64,000 bases of DNA from Nitzschia sp. pyKryTriq1. Its lineage: Eukaryota; Bacillariophyta; Bacillariophyceae; Bacillariales; Bacillariaceae. The stretch's first letter is position 1; the number at the start of each line of letters is the position of its first letter. Below the pieces are notes generated by a model. The model had not been told where the DNA came from and did no database searches. It worked only from the letters and a program-made list of their open reading frames with translations. Shown here piece by piece: positions 20,863-31,537 of this stretch. The position numbers and the translations under genes are program-made. The stretch lies in the NCBI GenBank assembly GCA_956465555.1, contig OY101118.1, forward strand, positions 2,439,751-2,503,750, written 5' to 3'.

Positions 20863-21937
20863 GCTAAGAGACGGTACGAGACTACTTTATATGCACTGCA
20901 CTTATTTGTCGATGTAAGGGTACAACGAGACTAAACAAAAGCAGCAATAGCAATAGCAACAACACCTGGATGCGATATTCTTGCTTGATGGTCGATGGAC
21001 CGATGTGCAGTGGATGAACAATGCACGCCGCAACGCCAACGCTGTACTTCGTGTACCAGCGACCACCGGTCCGCGCTTGCTATTAGTACCAGGTACCAGT
21101 GCTGTACCTGGTACTGTATGAGTACCTGGTACAGTTCAGTACCAGTACGGTGCACTTTTGTACCGGTACTACTCGCTCGTACACGACGAAGATGAGAGAA
21201 GAATGCTCGCCGGCCGGGGGGGGGGTTCAAACTCTACGCATTGTACTGGTACAAAGTCTACTGAACCCTACTGTACCTGCGGGCGTCTGTGCGCGGTCAT
21301 TTCTGACGAACGTGCTCGTTGGATCCAAGGCCGGCGAATGAATAATCCTGGACCAGTCACGAGTTGTTAACTCGAACCAGAAATCCAAACTAACAAAAGG
21401 CAACATGTACCGGTAGACTAGTCTACATATATACTATTGTATGCTTCACCAATACAACAGCATGTTCGCAATCATTCTTCTCAGCATGCGATGGAGCAAA
21501 CGTCTCTACGCATGAAAGTGCAATGCGGTGGACTAAGTAGTAAACTACACGATAAGAAGCTGGGAACTTTGCAACGAGGAGAGAATTGCTTCAAACAAGG
21601 AGCCGTGGTAAGTCGGCAAAAATGATCAAAGGTTCAGGACGGCGAATTCTTCTGGTTGTTTCGTGTACATGTGAAATCGCCATACTGTACCGCATTTGCC
21701 TTCGTGGTTGATACTTTGTTGTTGTGGGCTTGCGAGAGAGCCTGGGTAGTGTCTCGTGGTGTCCACCTTGCATACCAGCAGTCGCCCGTGCGTTTTCTGC
21801 CCTTTTGGCAAAGCCAAGAACGTTAAGCAATGGCGAACAAGTATTGAGTCGTCGTCTTCGCTCTAATAATACAGTACATATCCTATTCATTCAAAAACCT
21901 TGGTCGGACAGCAACTAGTCGATTCTGAATCTACTGA
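20863..21937. other. Intergenic region with GTACC tracts
   Basis: No supported gene. GTACC palindromes cluster at about 21086-21175, and a G9 homopolymer lies near 21217. It includes the TM9SF promoter region on the minus strand. Confidence 0.55.
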
Positions 21938-22922
21938 TTATAACAGCTTCTTTTTGCGAAAGTACCGTTTCAAATACGTGACTTGCACATAGGTGACGAC
22001 AATGAGGACGGCCACCGAAATGTACGAGAAATATCTCACGCGCGAGTTGATACTATCCGCTGTTTGACGCATGCGGCGTTCCCGGCTTTCCATGAATCGC
22101 ATTTCATTGATAATAGAGTTGGCAGAGTCGATACTCTCCGTCAGCTGTTCGGCTAGTGGAGTCAAGTTGGAACTGTCAAATACTGGCTTGTCATCATCTG
22201 GTGCACTCGAGCCGTCATCACTAACAAGCACAGATTCAATAACCAGTTGAATAGGGGCATCCTCGTTGGAGTTCTCAAAGCACAATTCAAACCCCTCCAA
22301 GGGGTTTTGACTGCCGCCGTCCTCTTTACTTCGGATTGACTTTCGAATGTGATTGATAACAACAGGTGTGAACCAGAAGTTCTCCATAGTACGACTAGCG
22401 GTCGACTTCGGGTTCGAGACTGTAGTTTTGCACCCCGCTTTCATTTCTCCATCGTATTGATCATTCAAAAATTTCGTCATCAATTGATTAATCCTTTCCG
22501 GAGGCGCGTTGGGGAACTTTCGCGGGAGTGCCGATCGGACGCGGTACTTTTGCATCTCTGCCATTTGATACACGAAGTGTTCCTCCAGCTCCCTTTGTTC
22601 CTTGACCCAATCCGCGTTCTCTTCGTCCTGTTCGGCGGCCAGCCCCGGAAGCGCCAGAAAGGCCACATGAGCATCATCGTCTTGGGGAATCGTCAATCGG
22701 ACACACTGGACAGCGCAGGAGTCAGTCAGCCATAGTGGCACGTACGGGCAACGAAGGTCAAGAGCGAGTCAGACGAAAGATGTATATAGAAATAAATGAA
22801 GCAAACACGGCAAGACTCACCCGCTCCGACTCTTCCGGCACCTCTACGATCATCGGATAGGCATTGGCACTGCCGCCCCACCAAATGGAGGCGTACCCAA
22901 TCAATGCCACACAATGTCTCAT
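21938..22922 (-). CDS. p24/emp24-type GOLD-domain cargo receptor
   Basis: Two exons, 22821-22922 and 21938-22705, 289 aa. The 115-bp intron has a GTGAGT donor; the join reads VEVPEESER-CVRLTIPQDDD, which puts the first conserved GOLD cysteine in place. Layout: signal peptide (about 1-21, ending SANA), GOLD domain with the Cys pair (CVRL and ELCFEN), an acidic insert, a coiled coil (LAEQLTESIDSANSIINEMRFMESRERRMRQ), one TM helix, and a short tail ending YFRKKKLL. The tail has an aromatic residue and the KKxx dilysine signal for COPI binding. p24 proteins cycle between ER and Golgi and select cargo such as GPI-anchored proteins. The GOLD region is longer than usual because of charged inserts. 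Confidence 0.9.
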
Positions 22923-23536
22923 ATTTCCCTCCTTACTACGCTAACAGCCCCCCTTCGTATACAGGTCGACGATCGGCTTTCTACCTTTGGGGATGCAATT
23001 TGAAATTAGTGCAATCGATCCAGAGTGCTCGCTTTCGGCCATACAAGTAAAGTGAAGTCTCACTTTGGGGCATTCTCATCGTCGTCCGTCTGTTTTTGGG
23101 CCTTGGATTTTTGCGCTCGCGGCGCCCCTCGCAATTCGCAATGCGCTCAATTTACGAATATGTTTGGGGAGGGTGGAGAGAACCCCAGTATGGGCGATTT
23201 ATTTGGGGGCTAAATTATTGATCCATGCAAGTTGCAAGGGCAGTTGTGGTCGAAAGAGTCAAAGTGTTCTTGCTATAGTACAGAGTACTGTACAATAGTA
23301 CAGAGTACTGTACAGTCTTGCGGAAAGTTATACAAGTCCGATGAGTCGTGGACACGTGGTTTTCTCTGTTATACAAGATTTGTATATTTTTCCGAAAGTA
23401 CTGGAAGTATTTGCTCGTGTAAATTCTAGTTCAATGGGCCATCCCTGCCAGTACTTTCGGAAGATTATACATCTGGCTGTATAATCATCCGCAGTACCTC
23501 ATTTTCCTGCAGTACTACTATTAGTACTACAGCATC
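22923..23536. other. Intergenic region with short palindromes
   Basis: No gene. TACAGAGTACTGTA-type inverted repeats occur at about 23278-23315. CTTCCGAAAGTACTGG-like blocks occur in opposite orientation near 23391-23406 and 23448-23463. TTATACAA motifs recur. These may be regulatory or terminal sequence of the following transposon-like gene, but no clear terminal repeat pair was found. Confidence 0.45.
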
Positions 23537-25297
23537 ATGTCGGCACAACGAGGAGGACATCGTGGTGGCCGCATTCACCCCCAACAACGAGAAACGAATG
23601 ATGCTGTTGCCACGATTGGAGCAGATCTTGCGCCACCGTCTGATTTAGCAGAGCGCTACAATGAGACCAAACGACAGTCAATGGACGACAAGTGCCGCAG
23701 GAACTACCGGCAAAGGATTGCACGGATCATTCGGTTCTGGCAGGATGAGTCGCCTGAGTATTACCAGGTGGGAGTGCACGATGTTTCTGCTACAGAGCTA
23801 GCAGATTCATCAAAGTATTATTTTGGCCAGTATGACAAGGACCTACGGTACGAGGGCCTCAATGATCAGTTCGTCCTCCATTTCCTAGTATGCACGAAGC
23901 GCAAGGATACTGGGAAATTAAAGACCGTTGACGACCTTCGCAAGTACAAAGATGCTATTATGTGGGGGGCTAAACGGGCAGGTGTACTTCTGCCCGCCAA
24001 ATTCTACACAATGTTCGACAACTTCCTGTCGGGGTATAAAAAGGAATATACAAAAGCAGAAAAAGACGGCAATGTCGATGAAACAGCTGCTGATCCGATT
24101 CCTGTGTCCTTATACAGGCTGTTGCTACAGTGGGCCATAAACTCAAGGAACAGTGATGATGATGATGATGATGATGTTGGCGGTGGGGGGTTTGATGACG
24201 ATCCTACTGCTACTACTACTACAATCAACACGTATTCGTACCAGGGAAGATTCTACTACGTACCCGAGGACTTCGAATTTCCTCGGGCCAATCTACAAGA
24301 AGCTTTGCGGTTTTGGCTGTTGGGCCAGACCATCAGCCAATCCGGAAACCGAGTTGTGCGACCTTTTAGGAAATTGTCGGTATCATTTCTTCCAAAAAGA
24401 TTGGGGACCAAAATGCGAGTTCAATGGTCCCCAATCTTTCGTTTCTTGGAAGGGAACACAACAGCCCTTCCACAGGACACCAGCACGATGTCCAATGCTG
24501 CTATTGAGCAGTACTACAATGAGTGTGTCGATGTTCTGAAAAGGAAGGTCTCGTACTGTTTTGCCAAAGGGAATCCCACCACTTGGACCGTGGCCACTTG
24601 GTCCAACCGTGTTCAAAGATCAACAATTGAACGCCTTGGAACCGAAGAAGACAAGGCCCAGTTGGGTGATGCGACAAGTCGTAACCAAGCACACAGTGGC
24701 GGGCCTAGAAAAAAACGGCAGGCGAAAACCACTCTCTACCCAAGGCGACAACAACGGCGTGCTCGTACTGCTACTACTACTACTACTACTAACAACAACA
24801 ACAACAATGAGAATGAAAACAACAACAACAATGAGAACGAAAACAACAACAACAATGATGAGGAGACCGACATGAATGAGAACGAGAACGAGAACGACGA
24901 ACATAATTTTGTAGCATGTGGCGCGGGGACCACATGCTTATTTGGGGGCAGGGTTGCCGCCTTTGGCTCTGCCTGCAGAAAGTGCAAGGTGCATTTTCAT
25001 GCCCCCTGCGGAGGACGCAATCGGCAAGGTGAAGACAGTGAGCACTGGGAATGCAACAGCTGCTTCGCTACCATTAGTACTACTACCGGTACTACTGCAG
25101 GTACCGCTACTACCCGTACCGCTACTACCGGTAGTAGTAGTACTAGCCGTTTGCAGCCCTGTGCCAACCCCAACTGCCTGTTCGGTGGCATGGCAGATTC
25201 CACCCATAAATGCAAGAAGTGCAGGAAGCACATCCATGCTCCTTGCGGGAAAGAAACGGATGAGGTAGCATTCGTGACGTGCCCAAAGTGTATGTGA
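23537..25297 (+). CDS. Crypton-like or domesticated protein with two C-terminal zinc fingers
   Basis: Intronless, 586 aa. Residues 50-200 look like the helical core-binding domain of tyrosine recombinases in diatom Crypton elements (RRNYRQRIARIIRFW, LRKYKDAIMWGAKRAG, VSLYRLLLQWAIN). However, no R..HxxR..Y catalytic domain follows. Instead there is an Asp run (207-213), an unrecognised region (235-375), a basic stretch, long Thr and Asn runs from trinucleotide repeats (411-440), and two similar zinc fingers at 461-509 and 542-585. Each finger has the order C-x(4-5)-CLFGG-x(n)-CxxC-xx-HxHAPCG-x(n)-CxxC. Either a decayed or non-catalytic transposon ORF or a captured host gene. The uninterrupted frame despite repeat-rich DNA favours selection or youth. 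Repeats flank it downstream. Confidence 0.55.
   Translation: MSAQRGGHRGGRIHPQQRETNDAVATIGADLAPPSDLAERYNETKRQSMDDKCRRNYRQRIARIIRFWQDESPEYYQVGVHDVSATELADSSKYYFGQYDKDLRYEGLNDQFVLHFLVCTKRKDTGKLKTVDDLRKYKDAIMWGAKRAGVLLPAKFYTMFDNFLSGYKKEYTKAEKDGNVDETAADPIPVSLYRLLLQWAINSRNSDDDDDDDVGGGGFDDDPTATTTTINTYSYQGRFYYVPEDFEFPRANLQEALRFWLLGQTISQSGNRVVRPFRKLSVSFLPKRLGTKMRVQWSPIFRFLEGNTTALPQDTSTMSNAAIEQYYNECVDVLKRKVSYCFAKGNPTTWTVATWSNRVQRSTIERLGTEEDKAQLGDATSRNQAHSGGPRKKRQAKTTLYPRRQQRRARTATTTTTTNNNNNNENENNNNNENENNNNNDEETDMNENENENDEHNFVACGAGTTCLFGGRVAAFGSACRKCKVHFHAPCGGRNRQGEDSEHWECNSCFATISTTTGTTAGTATTRTATTGSSSTSRLQPCANPNCLFGGMADSTHKCKKCRKHIHAPCGKETDEVAFVTCPKCM
24396..24439. repeat. Perfect 15-bp inverted repeat inside coding sequence
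   Basis: AAAGATTGGGGACCA at 24396-24410 is mirrored exactly at 24425-24439, with a 14-base loop. The arms extend imperfectly by CTTCCAA/TTGGAAG. It lies within the open frame of the Crypton-like gene (about residues 287-301). Confidence 0.85.
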
Positions 25298-25372
25298 GTA
25301 ATTAATATTATAGTAAACGATTTGCATATCACGCGAGGAAGTCATTATTTTTTACAACAATCAGCCGGCCGT

Positions 25373-25790
25373 AGTAAAATCGCGCGATAATTTTTTTGTG
25401 ATGCGCGCCTCACATTTTCACAACCTCAACTTGCCACTTGGGGCGTCCCGTATTGCTCGTTCCAGGGGATGAGTTGGAGGCCGCCGTAATTCGAGCGTTA
25501 CTATCAATATACGAACTAATGATTTCCCTGGCGGTTTTTTATTTGGAGCTCTGTAGCAGCCTCGGGATTGCTACACATAGACAGACAAAATTGAACAAAT
25601 TTTCAAAACGCTAGTAAAATCGCGCGATAATTTTTGTGATGCGCGCCTCACATTTTCACAAACTCAACTTGCCTCTTGGGGCGTCCCGTATTGCTCATCC
25701 CAGGGGACGAGTTGGACGCCGCCGTAATTCAAGCGTCAATATCGATATACGAACTAAAGATTGCCCGGGTGGTTTTTTATTTGGAGCTCT
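25373..25790. repeat. Two tandem copies of a ~180-bp unit, 240-bp period
   Basis: The unit begins AGTAAAATCGCGCGATAATT and ends with TTTATTTGGAGCTCT. Copy 1 is 25373-25552 and copy 2 is 25613-25790, about 90% alike, joined by unrelated spacer. Both are rich in CGCG-containing palindromes. Confidence 0.8.
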
Positions 25791-26058
25791 AGAGCCGTCG
25801 CGGAATTACGAAATATAAAATGCAAATATTCGTGCCACTACTAGCAGTATCGCGTGATTTTGGCCATTTGGCGTCTCGAATATTTTATTCTTGACGCCAC
25901 GAATCCGGATACTTTACAGCACTAATTCGTAGAGGATATAAAAGAGTAGTATTATGTAGTAGTAGTGTTGCTATATCTCTTATGGTTAATACGGAAGAGG
26001 GCGTCGTTTCGAACTAAAATGGCGCGACGATGAACGAAAATCACGCGTTATCATGCGG

Positions 26059-26284
26059 AGCACGAGAAAAGTACGCGTTATTTTGTTATTATTATGTCAT
26101 GTTCATGTTCTGAAGCACGGGAAAAGCGCGCGTTATTTTGTTATTATTATGTAATGTTCATGTTCTAAAGCACGGGAAAAGCACGCGATATTTTGTTATT
26201 ATTATGTCATGTTCATGTTCTGAAGCACGGGAAAAGTACGCGATATTTTGTTATTATTGTGAAGCACGGGAAAAGCACGCGTAA
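26059..26284. repeat. 55-bp tandem repeat array, ~4.5 copies
   Basis: Unit: GCACGGGAAAAG followed by [C/T]ACGCGTTATTTTG and an AT-rich part ending GTTCATGTTCTGAA. The ACGCG core recurs at 26071, 26126, 26181, 26236 and 26275, so the spacing is exactly 55 bp, with the last unit shortened to 39 bp. Confidence 0.85.
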
Positions 26285-26605
26285 TTATGTCTCAGCCCTC
26301 CGTAGTCAAACGTCGTGAGAGTCGGCAGTCGTGTGACGAGTCTTGAGTCATGTTATACAACCGTTGTATAATATTCCTCCTCACTCTACAGTACCAGGTA
26401 CTATACTATCCTCTGCTACATACCAGTTTCAAGTTCACAGACAGTGTACGAAGTACAGACAGTACTCAATACCCCTCTGTACTCGTACCCGTACCAGGTA
26501 GTACGAAGCTACTCCTCCGTCTACTAAGTAATACATGACGACGACTGACTCATTCCACTCTTTCAGCTCTAAAAGAAAGAAAAAGACCAATCTTTCATCA
26601 TCTTT

Positions 26606-29220
26606 TTAATCTTGGATACCTTCTATGGCTCTTGCAATCACATCGAGCTCTTCCTCCGACATGGCGGCGGGTGGTGTGGAGGATGTACTTGGATCGGCCT
26701 TTGCGGGCGAGCTCTTGCCATTCTTTGCCTCGAGGACAGCCTTGCGACTGAGTTGTCGCTTGCCAGCATTATTGATTCCAAGGTAAACAACTTCCAGTTC
26801 TTCAACATTCATACTCTTGACGAAGCCTTCACAATTTCGCACCCTCTCTGTGGCTAGTTCCGAGACGTGGCAGAGCCCTTCCAACCCAGGGGTTGACCCA
26901 TCTTCAGCTCCGGGCAAGAATTCTAGGAAGACACCAAATGGATGAATGCCGGTAATCTTACCCGTGTAAGTTTCTCCTTCCACTGGTTCAGGTCCCGCGT
27001 ACTGGGGGCGATCTTCCTTCTTGCCGCCTCGGCCCTTGGGGCCACCGCCAATCAATAGCTTAACGAAATCCTCAGCTTCGGTGAGCTTCTCGGCGTCGAA
27101 AGACGAGATCTGGACAACCCCGTCGTCATTGACATTCATATTTTCAAGTCCGAAATCTTCAATAATAGCGCGGATTTGTTTGCCGCCCGGACCGATGATT
27201 TTCCCGATCGATTCAGGTGCGACAGAGAAGGTAGCGAGTTTCGGCACCGTTGGTGGGAGAACACCGCGAGGGCCTTGCAAGACCTTGTCCATAGCATCCA
27301 AAATATGCAGACGTCCCTTCCTTGCTTGTTCAAGGGCCTTTTCCATGGTCTGCAGCGACAATCCTTCGCATTTGATGTCCAACTGGAATGTAGTGATTCC
27401 CTCTCGATCTCCGGCCACCTTAAAATCCATGGTACCGAGAGCATCTTCAGTCCCCAAAATATCCGACAAAATGATAGCATTATCATCAGATACATCTCCC
27501 TTGTCACCCAAGAGCATACCCATGGCAATGCCGGCAATAGGATTTTTCATAGGGACTCCAGCATCCATCAACGCCAGGCATCCACCACATACACTGGCCA
27601 TCGACGAAGAACCGTGAGATTCGGTCACCAGCGACTCGACGCGAATCGTGTAGGGAAAGTCCTTTTCCGAAGGGAGCCCTGGAATGAGGGCACTATATGA
27701 GTGACATAGAAAACAAGATTAGAAATCAAAACTCTCCGCAAATAATATGTGCCAGCTTCGAGAACGTACCGTTCAGCCAGGTTACCATGACCAACCTCAC
27801 GTCGACCTGGAGTGCCCACCCGACCAGTCTCCCCGACGCAGCTGGGCGGAAATGTATATTGGAGGTAAAATCTCTTTTCTTCGGTACCATCAATCTTGTC
27901 TATCTTTTGCCTCATCCCGGAGTCACCCAAGGTAGCAGTAGCAACAACTTGTGTTTCTCCGCGTGTAAAGATGGCCGAACCGTGGGTACGTGGGAGGAAG
28001 CCAGCTTCCATGCTCAAATGACGAATTTCTTCCAGCTCGCGTCCATCGCAGCGCTTGCCCGTAGCCTGGGCCCGCACAAACATTCGCCGACACAATAAAT
28101 CCTTGAAGGCATTGGCTACATCGTTGTCAGTGTAATTCACGTTTTCTCCGTCCTGCTCCTTGAGGGTTGCCATCAATTCTTTCTTCAGCGCCTTAAACTT
28201 CGGACCTTGCGTGATCTTTGTACCGCCACCTTCATACACCTTATCAACCTTGTCTGTCACGAGTGTATCGACTCGATCCTGCAGGTCTTCGGGTGGTAGG
28301 ACAAGGGTATCCATTTTCTTCTCAATATTCAAAGTGCTACTTAGTTCTTCGACTGCCTCGCAAACGGCTTTGATCGCCTCGTGGCCAAAGTTGACGGCAC
28401 GAATCATCGTAGCTTCCGGCAAAAAGTCTGCTGCACCTTCAATCATCAAAACAGCATCTTTGGTTCCGGCCACAATGAGTTGAAGTGTTGAATTCTTCAT
28501 TTCTTCATTCGTAGGGTTCAGTAGAAGCTTGTCATTCTCCGCGTCGTATCCAACCATGGCGGCCGCAACTGCTTTTTTCAAGGGAATGTCACTGAGATAC
28601 ATAGCAGTAGAAGAAGCAATGATGGCCAATGGATCACATGAACGAGCACCGTCATAACTCAAGACCCACGACAAGAGTTGCGTTTCGTGTCTCCATCCTT
28701 CGGCAATCAAAGGACGAAGAGGGCGATCAATCAATCGGCACGTCAACACTTCATGCTCCGCCGGGCGTCCGTCTCGTTTATTGTATCCCCCTGAAGTCAG
28801 TCCAACGGCACTGAAACGTTCTTGATGTTCTACACTGAGTGGCAAGAAATCAAGCCCCTCCTTAGGTTCCTCGTCTCGTGAAGCGGTGGCATAGAGAACG
28901 GTATCTCCACGCGTCAAAGTGACCGCTCCCGCCGCCTGACGACCAATCTTTCCAGTTTGCAAGACGATAGGCTCATTTCTGTCGGCCAGATGGTCACCAG
29001 GCAAAGAATTGATGGTGAGAGTGTGGACTGGACTTCCATTTGGGCCAGAATCAGAGACATCTATGGAGAAATGTGACGATAGCAGTGCGGTCGTATCCGT
29101 CGTCGATCGCCAAGTGGAAGGATTCTTGCTTCCAAACACGTTGTTGGTTTTAAAAAAGGCGTGACCGAAAGGTATAGCAGCCCCAAACAGGCAGTATATC
29201 AATGAAGAATGTACCATCAT
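26606..29220 (-). CDS. pnp: Plastid-targeted polyribonucleotide nucleotidyltransferase (PNPase)
   Basis: Two exons, 27770-29220 and 26606-27692, 845 aa. The 77-bp intron (GTACGT donor) rejoins [28 protein letters not shown], the canonical PNPase block. Domains: signal peptide ending GHA|FF (residues 20-22, plastid type), first RNase PH domain (about 55-280, with SAVGLTSGGYNKRDGRPAEHEVLTCRLIDRPLR spread over its core), a helical linker, second RNase PH domain (about 380-620, GDREGITTFQLDIK), a KH domain (IGKIIGPGGKQIRAI) and an S1 domain (GKITGIHPFGVFLEFLPG). It degrades RNA 3'-5' using phosphate and can add tails. In plastids it trims mRNA and rRNA ends. Divergent from LST8 with 768 bp between starts. 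Confidence 0.95.
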
Positions 29221-29988
29221 CGTGCGTGGGGATCAATTTTCGTAGAATTTTAGTGTCAACGTCGTTCCCTGCTTCCAAATGAAGAAAAACAAAAGATACG
29301 AGTACTCCCAATAAGAGGCGCAAACGACGGTAAAATAGTCGTAGCGTGTATCTTTGCCACAATTGAAGTTGCAGCAGCGTGTTGGAATACCACAGTGCCA
29401 ATGGGAAAGTGCCGATGATTGTGCTGAAGGATACTGTCAGCAATTGTGTTGTTGCTGATGTGCGATGTGCTGGAGGACTGTGTTGTGTGTTGGTCTGATC
29501 GCGAAGGTCGGTGGACGGTGGTCGGTGCGCAGGCATCCAAGGAGAAAAAAATGAAGGGAGAGGTTCCAGGTGCCAACCCAACGCCGAAGTACGTACTTGC
29601 GACGGTGATCGGTCACCGGGCAGCGATGATCGGTTCGGTCCATGGGTCGGTCTTCGGTCGGCCTTCATGCTTCAAGATGCATTCGCGGCGTACTCGTACT
29701 CGTAGTCAACGCCAGCATTTTCAATCCTGTTTGACCAAGATGACTAACCTCTCTATCGATTTCCCGCCCACCCGCCAGAAAAACAAGATGCCCCAACCCC
29801 CAATTTCCACACACCAAACCAACAGCGACGAGACCGCGACGATGGTGGCGACGAGAGAAGCGGCAAGCGGTGGGATGATAACAGCAGGCGGGGGGGTAAA
29901 TGCAGTTGTATGTCTAAAAACCAGTTGGTCCGTGTTTTATTTGAAATACCAGTGCCGGCCTTCCGAATACACCGAAGAATCAAGTACG
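29221..29988. other. Divergent promoter region between PNPase and LST8
   Basis: No separate gene. The + strand frame continues open upstream of LST8 but its sequence is unlike the family and is read as leader. Confidence 0.5.
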
Positions 29989-30996
29989 ATGTCAGTCATT
30001 CTGGCTACTGCCGGATACGACCACAAGATACGGTTTTGGGAAGCCCCGTCCGGGATCTGTAGTCGAATATTAAAATATCCCGACAGCCAAGTCAACAAGT
30101 TGGAAATCACACCCGACAAGCAGTTTCTAGCAGCAGGAGGAAATCCTCATATTCGACTATACGAGATCGCCAACACAGAACATCAACAACCAGTCTTGAC
30201 ATTAGAAGGCCACACATCAAGCGTCACCTCCTTTGGATTTCAGAGAGACGGAAGATACCTATTCAGTGGCTCTGAAGATGGCACAATTAAATTATGGGAC
30301 TTGAGGAATCCAACTTACTCAAGGAGTTTTGACGCCAAGGCTCCAGTTCGCTCTGTTGCTTTGCGAGTAGACAGAGATGAGATTATTTCAGGAGATGCCA
30401 ACGGGCAAGTCAAAGTTTGGGATTTGAGTGGTAGTGGGAGTCATAATGGAATAAGCAGTAGCAAAAGCAGATCTTCGAGATCCATTGGAAAAAGTCCGGG
30501 GCTACTTTATCAAATGCAACCAGCAGAAGGTCAAACTGGAGGATGTTTGATACAAACAGCGATTCAATCCGTGGATATCACCGAAGACGCTCGAACCATG
30601 GTCGCTGTAAGCAATCATGGGACCGTTTACGTGTGGAATCCAGCAAACACAGACTACGAAGGCGCGCCGTTGACAAAGTTTCGAGCTCATCCGAGGGTGG
30701 GTTCTTTCTGCTTACATGCTGTCTTGGCTCCTGATGGGCGGCACTTGTGTACGACCGGTTCAGATGGCACGGCGAAACTTTGGGACACTTCGACTTGGGA
30801 AATATCACACAACCTGTATGACCATTCGAAATGGGTATGGGATGCTGCATTCTGTGCTGATTCTAGCTATTTGGTGACTGCCTCCAGCGACACAACGGCG
30901 AGGCTATGGAATTTGCGTACAGGAGAAGTCGTACGGCAGTATCACGGTCATCAAAGTGCAGTCACTTGTGTAGCCTTGAACGACAGTAGCGTATAG
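29989..30996 (+). CDS. LST8: LST8/GbetaL-type WD40 protein (TOR complex subunit)
   Basis: 335 aa. The start [19 protein letters not shown] matches the conserved beginning of LST8 proteins, so the longer open frame upstream is ignored. Seven WD repeats are visible (for example [61 protein letters not shown]). LST8 binds the kinase domain of TOR and belongs to TORC1/TORC2, controlling growth with nutrient supply. A Ser-rich insert (about 147-187, [14 protein letters not shown]) between two blades is absent from the LST8 proteins I know and could be a phosphorylated loop. Convergent with the KR-rich gene, only 31 bp between stops. Confidence 0.93.
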   Translation: MSVILATAGYDHKIRFWEAPSGICSRILKYPDSQVNKLEITPDKQFLAAGGNPHIRLYEIANTEHQQPVLTLEGHTSSVTSFGFQRDGRYLFSGSEDGTIKLWDLRNPTYSRSFDAKAPVRSVALRVDRDEIISGDANGQVKVWDLSGSGSHNGISSSKSRSSRSIGKSPGLLYQMQPAEGQTGGCLIQTAIQSVDITEDARTMVAVSNHGTVYVWNPANTDYEGAPLTKFRAHPRVGSFCLHAVLAPDGRHLCTTGSDGTAKLWDTSTWEISHNLYDHSKWVWDAAFCADSSYLVTASSDTTARLWNLRTGEVVRQYHGHQSAVTCVALNDSSV

Positions 30997-31027
30997 CCAG
31001 CTAATAGAGAATGCAGTATAAAGATGT

Positions 31028-31537
31028 TTACTTGTAGGATGAATTCATGAACTGCAAAAGATTCTTTCTTGCCTCTTCTTGAGCAAGATCTTCCTCGGTC
31101 TTTTCAACGTGCAGTTTTAGTTTTTTGCCAGTGATAACACTTCGCCGTGCAGTGGGTTCGTCATCACTGCTATCCTGGCCTTTTTTCTTTCTCTTCTTGT
31201 TCTTGCGTTTCCGTCGCCGCCTATCGTCCTCCGCAGAGGATTCCTCGCTGTCGTCATACTTTCTTCGTTTCGATTTTTCTTTGCGCTTTCGTTTTTTCTT
31301 CTTTTCACGCTTTCGTTTCCGTCTCTCCACACTACTGCTCTGACTCGAAGATTGGGAGGAATCATGATCGCTATCGTCCTCACTATCCGAATCGACTCTT
31401 CGATTTCTTTCAGATTTCTTCTCCTTCTTCTTTTTTCGCTTCGTATTGCGGTATTGGTCTTCGTCGCTACCGTCTTGCCTCGGGGCGGCAACCCGATCCA
31501 TATCCGGTTCAGACGCCTCGCGGTTTTTTCCCTCCAT
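31028..31537 (-). CDS. Lys/Arg/Ser/Asp-rich nuclear-type protein
   Basis: 169 aa from the first true ATG. Alternating blocks of KRKKKKEKK-type basic runs and SDSEDDSDHD/SEESSAED acidic-Ser runs dominate, typical of nucleolar or splicing-associated proteins and CK2 substrates. The C-terminal end (about 140-169, ITGKKLKLHVEKTEEDLAQEEARKN then LLQFMNSSYK) is not low-complexity and is probably the conserved part. No named domain recognised. Confidence 0.65.
   Translation of the reverse strand: MEGKNREASEPDMDRVAAPRQDGSDEDQYRNTKRKKKKEKKSERNRRVDSDSEDDSDHDSSQSSSQSSSVERRKRKREKKKKRKRKEKSKRRKYDDSEESSAEDDRRRRKRKNKKRKKKGQDSSDDEPTARRSVITGKKLKLHVEKTEEDLAQEEARKNLLQFMNSSYK

Larger units (their letters stand above)
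25298..26605. other. Repeat-rich intergenic region
   Basis: No gene. It contains a 240-bp-offset duplication, a 55-bp tandem array, a TTATACAACCGTTGTATAA palindrome at about 26353-26371, and GTACC tracts near 26390-26510. Confidence 0.7.

Noticed and set aside
22349-22735. 128-codon + strand frame
   Set aside because: Antisense shadow of the p24 gene.
26059-26284. CRISPR array
   Set aside because: The 55-bp units repeat in full with no variable spacers, and this is a eukaryotic genome.
29446-29988. N-terminal extension of LST8
   Set aside because: The extension has no similarity to the family and the canonical MSVIL start is present; read as leader.
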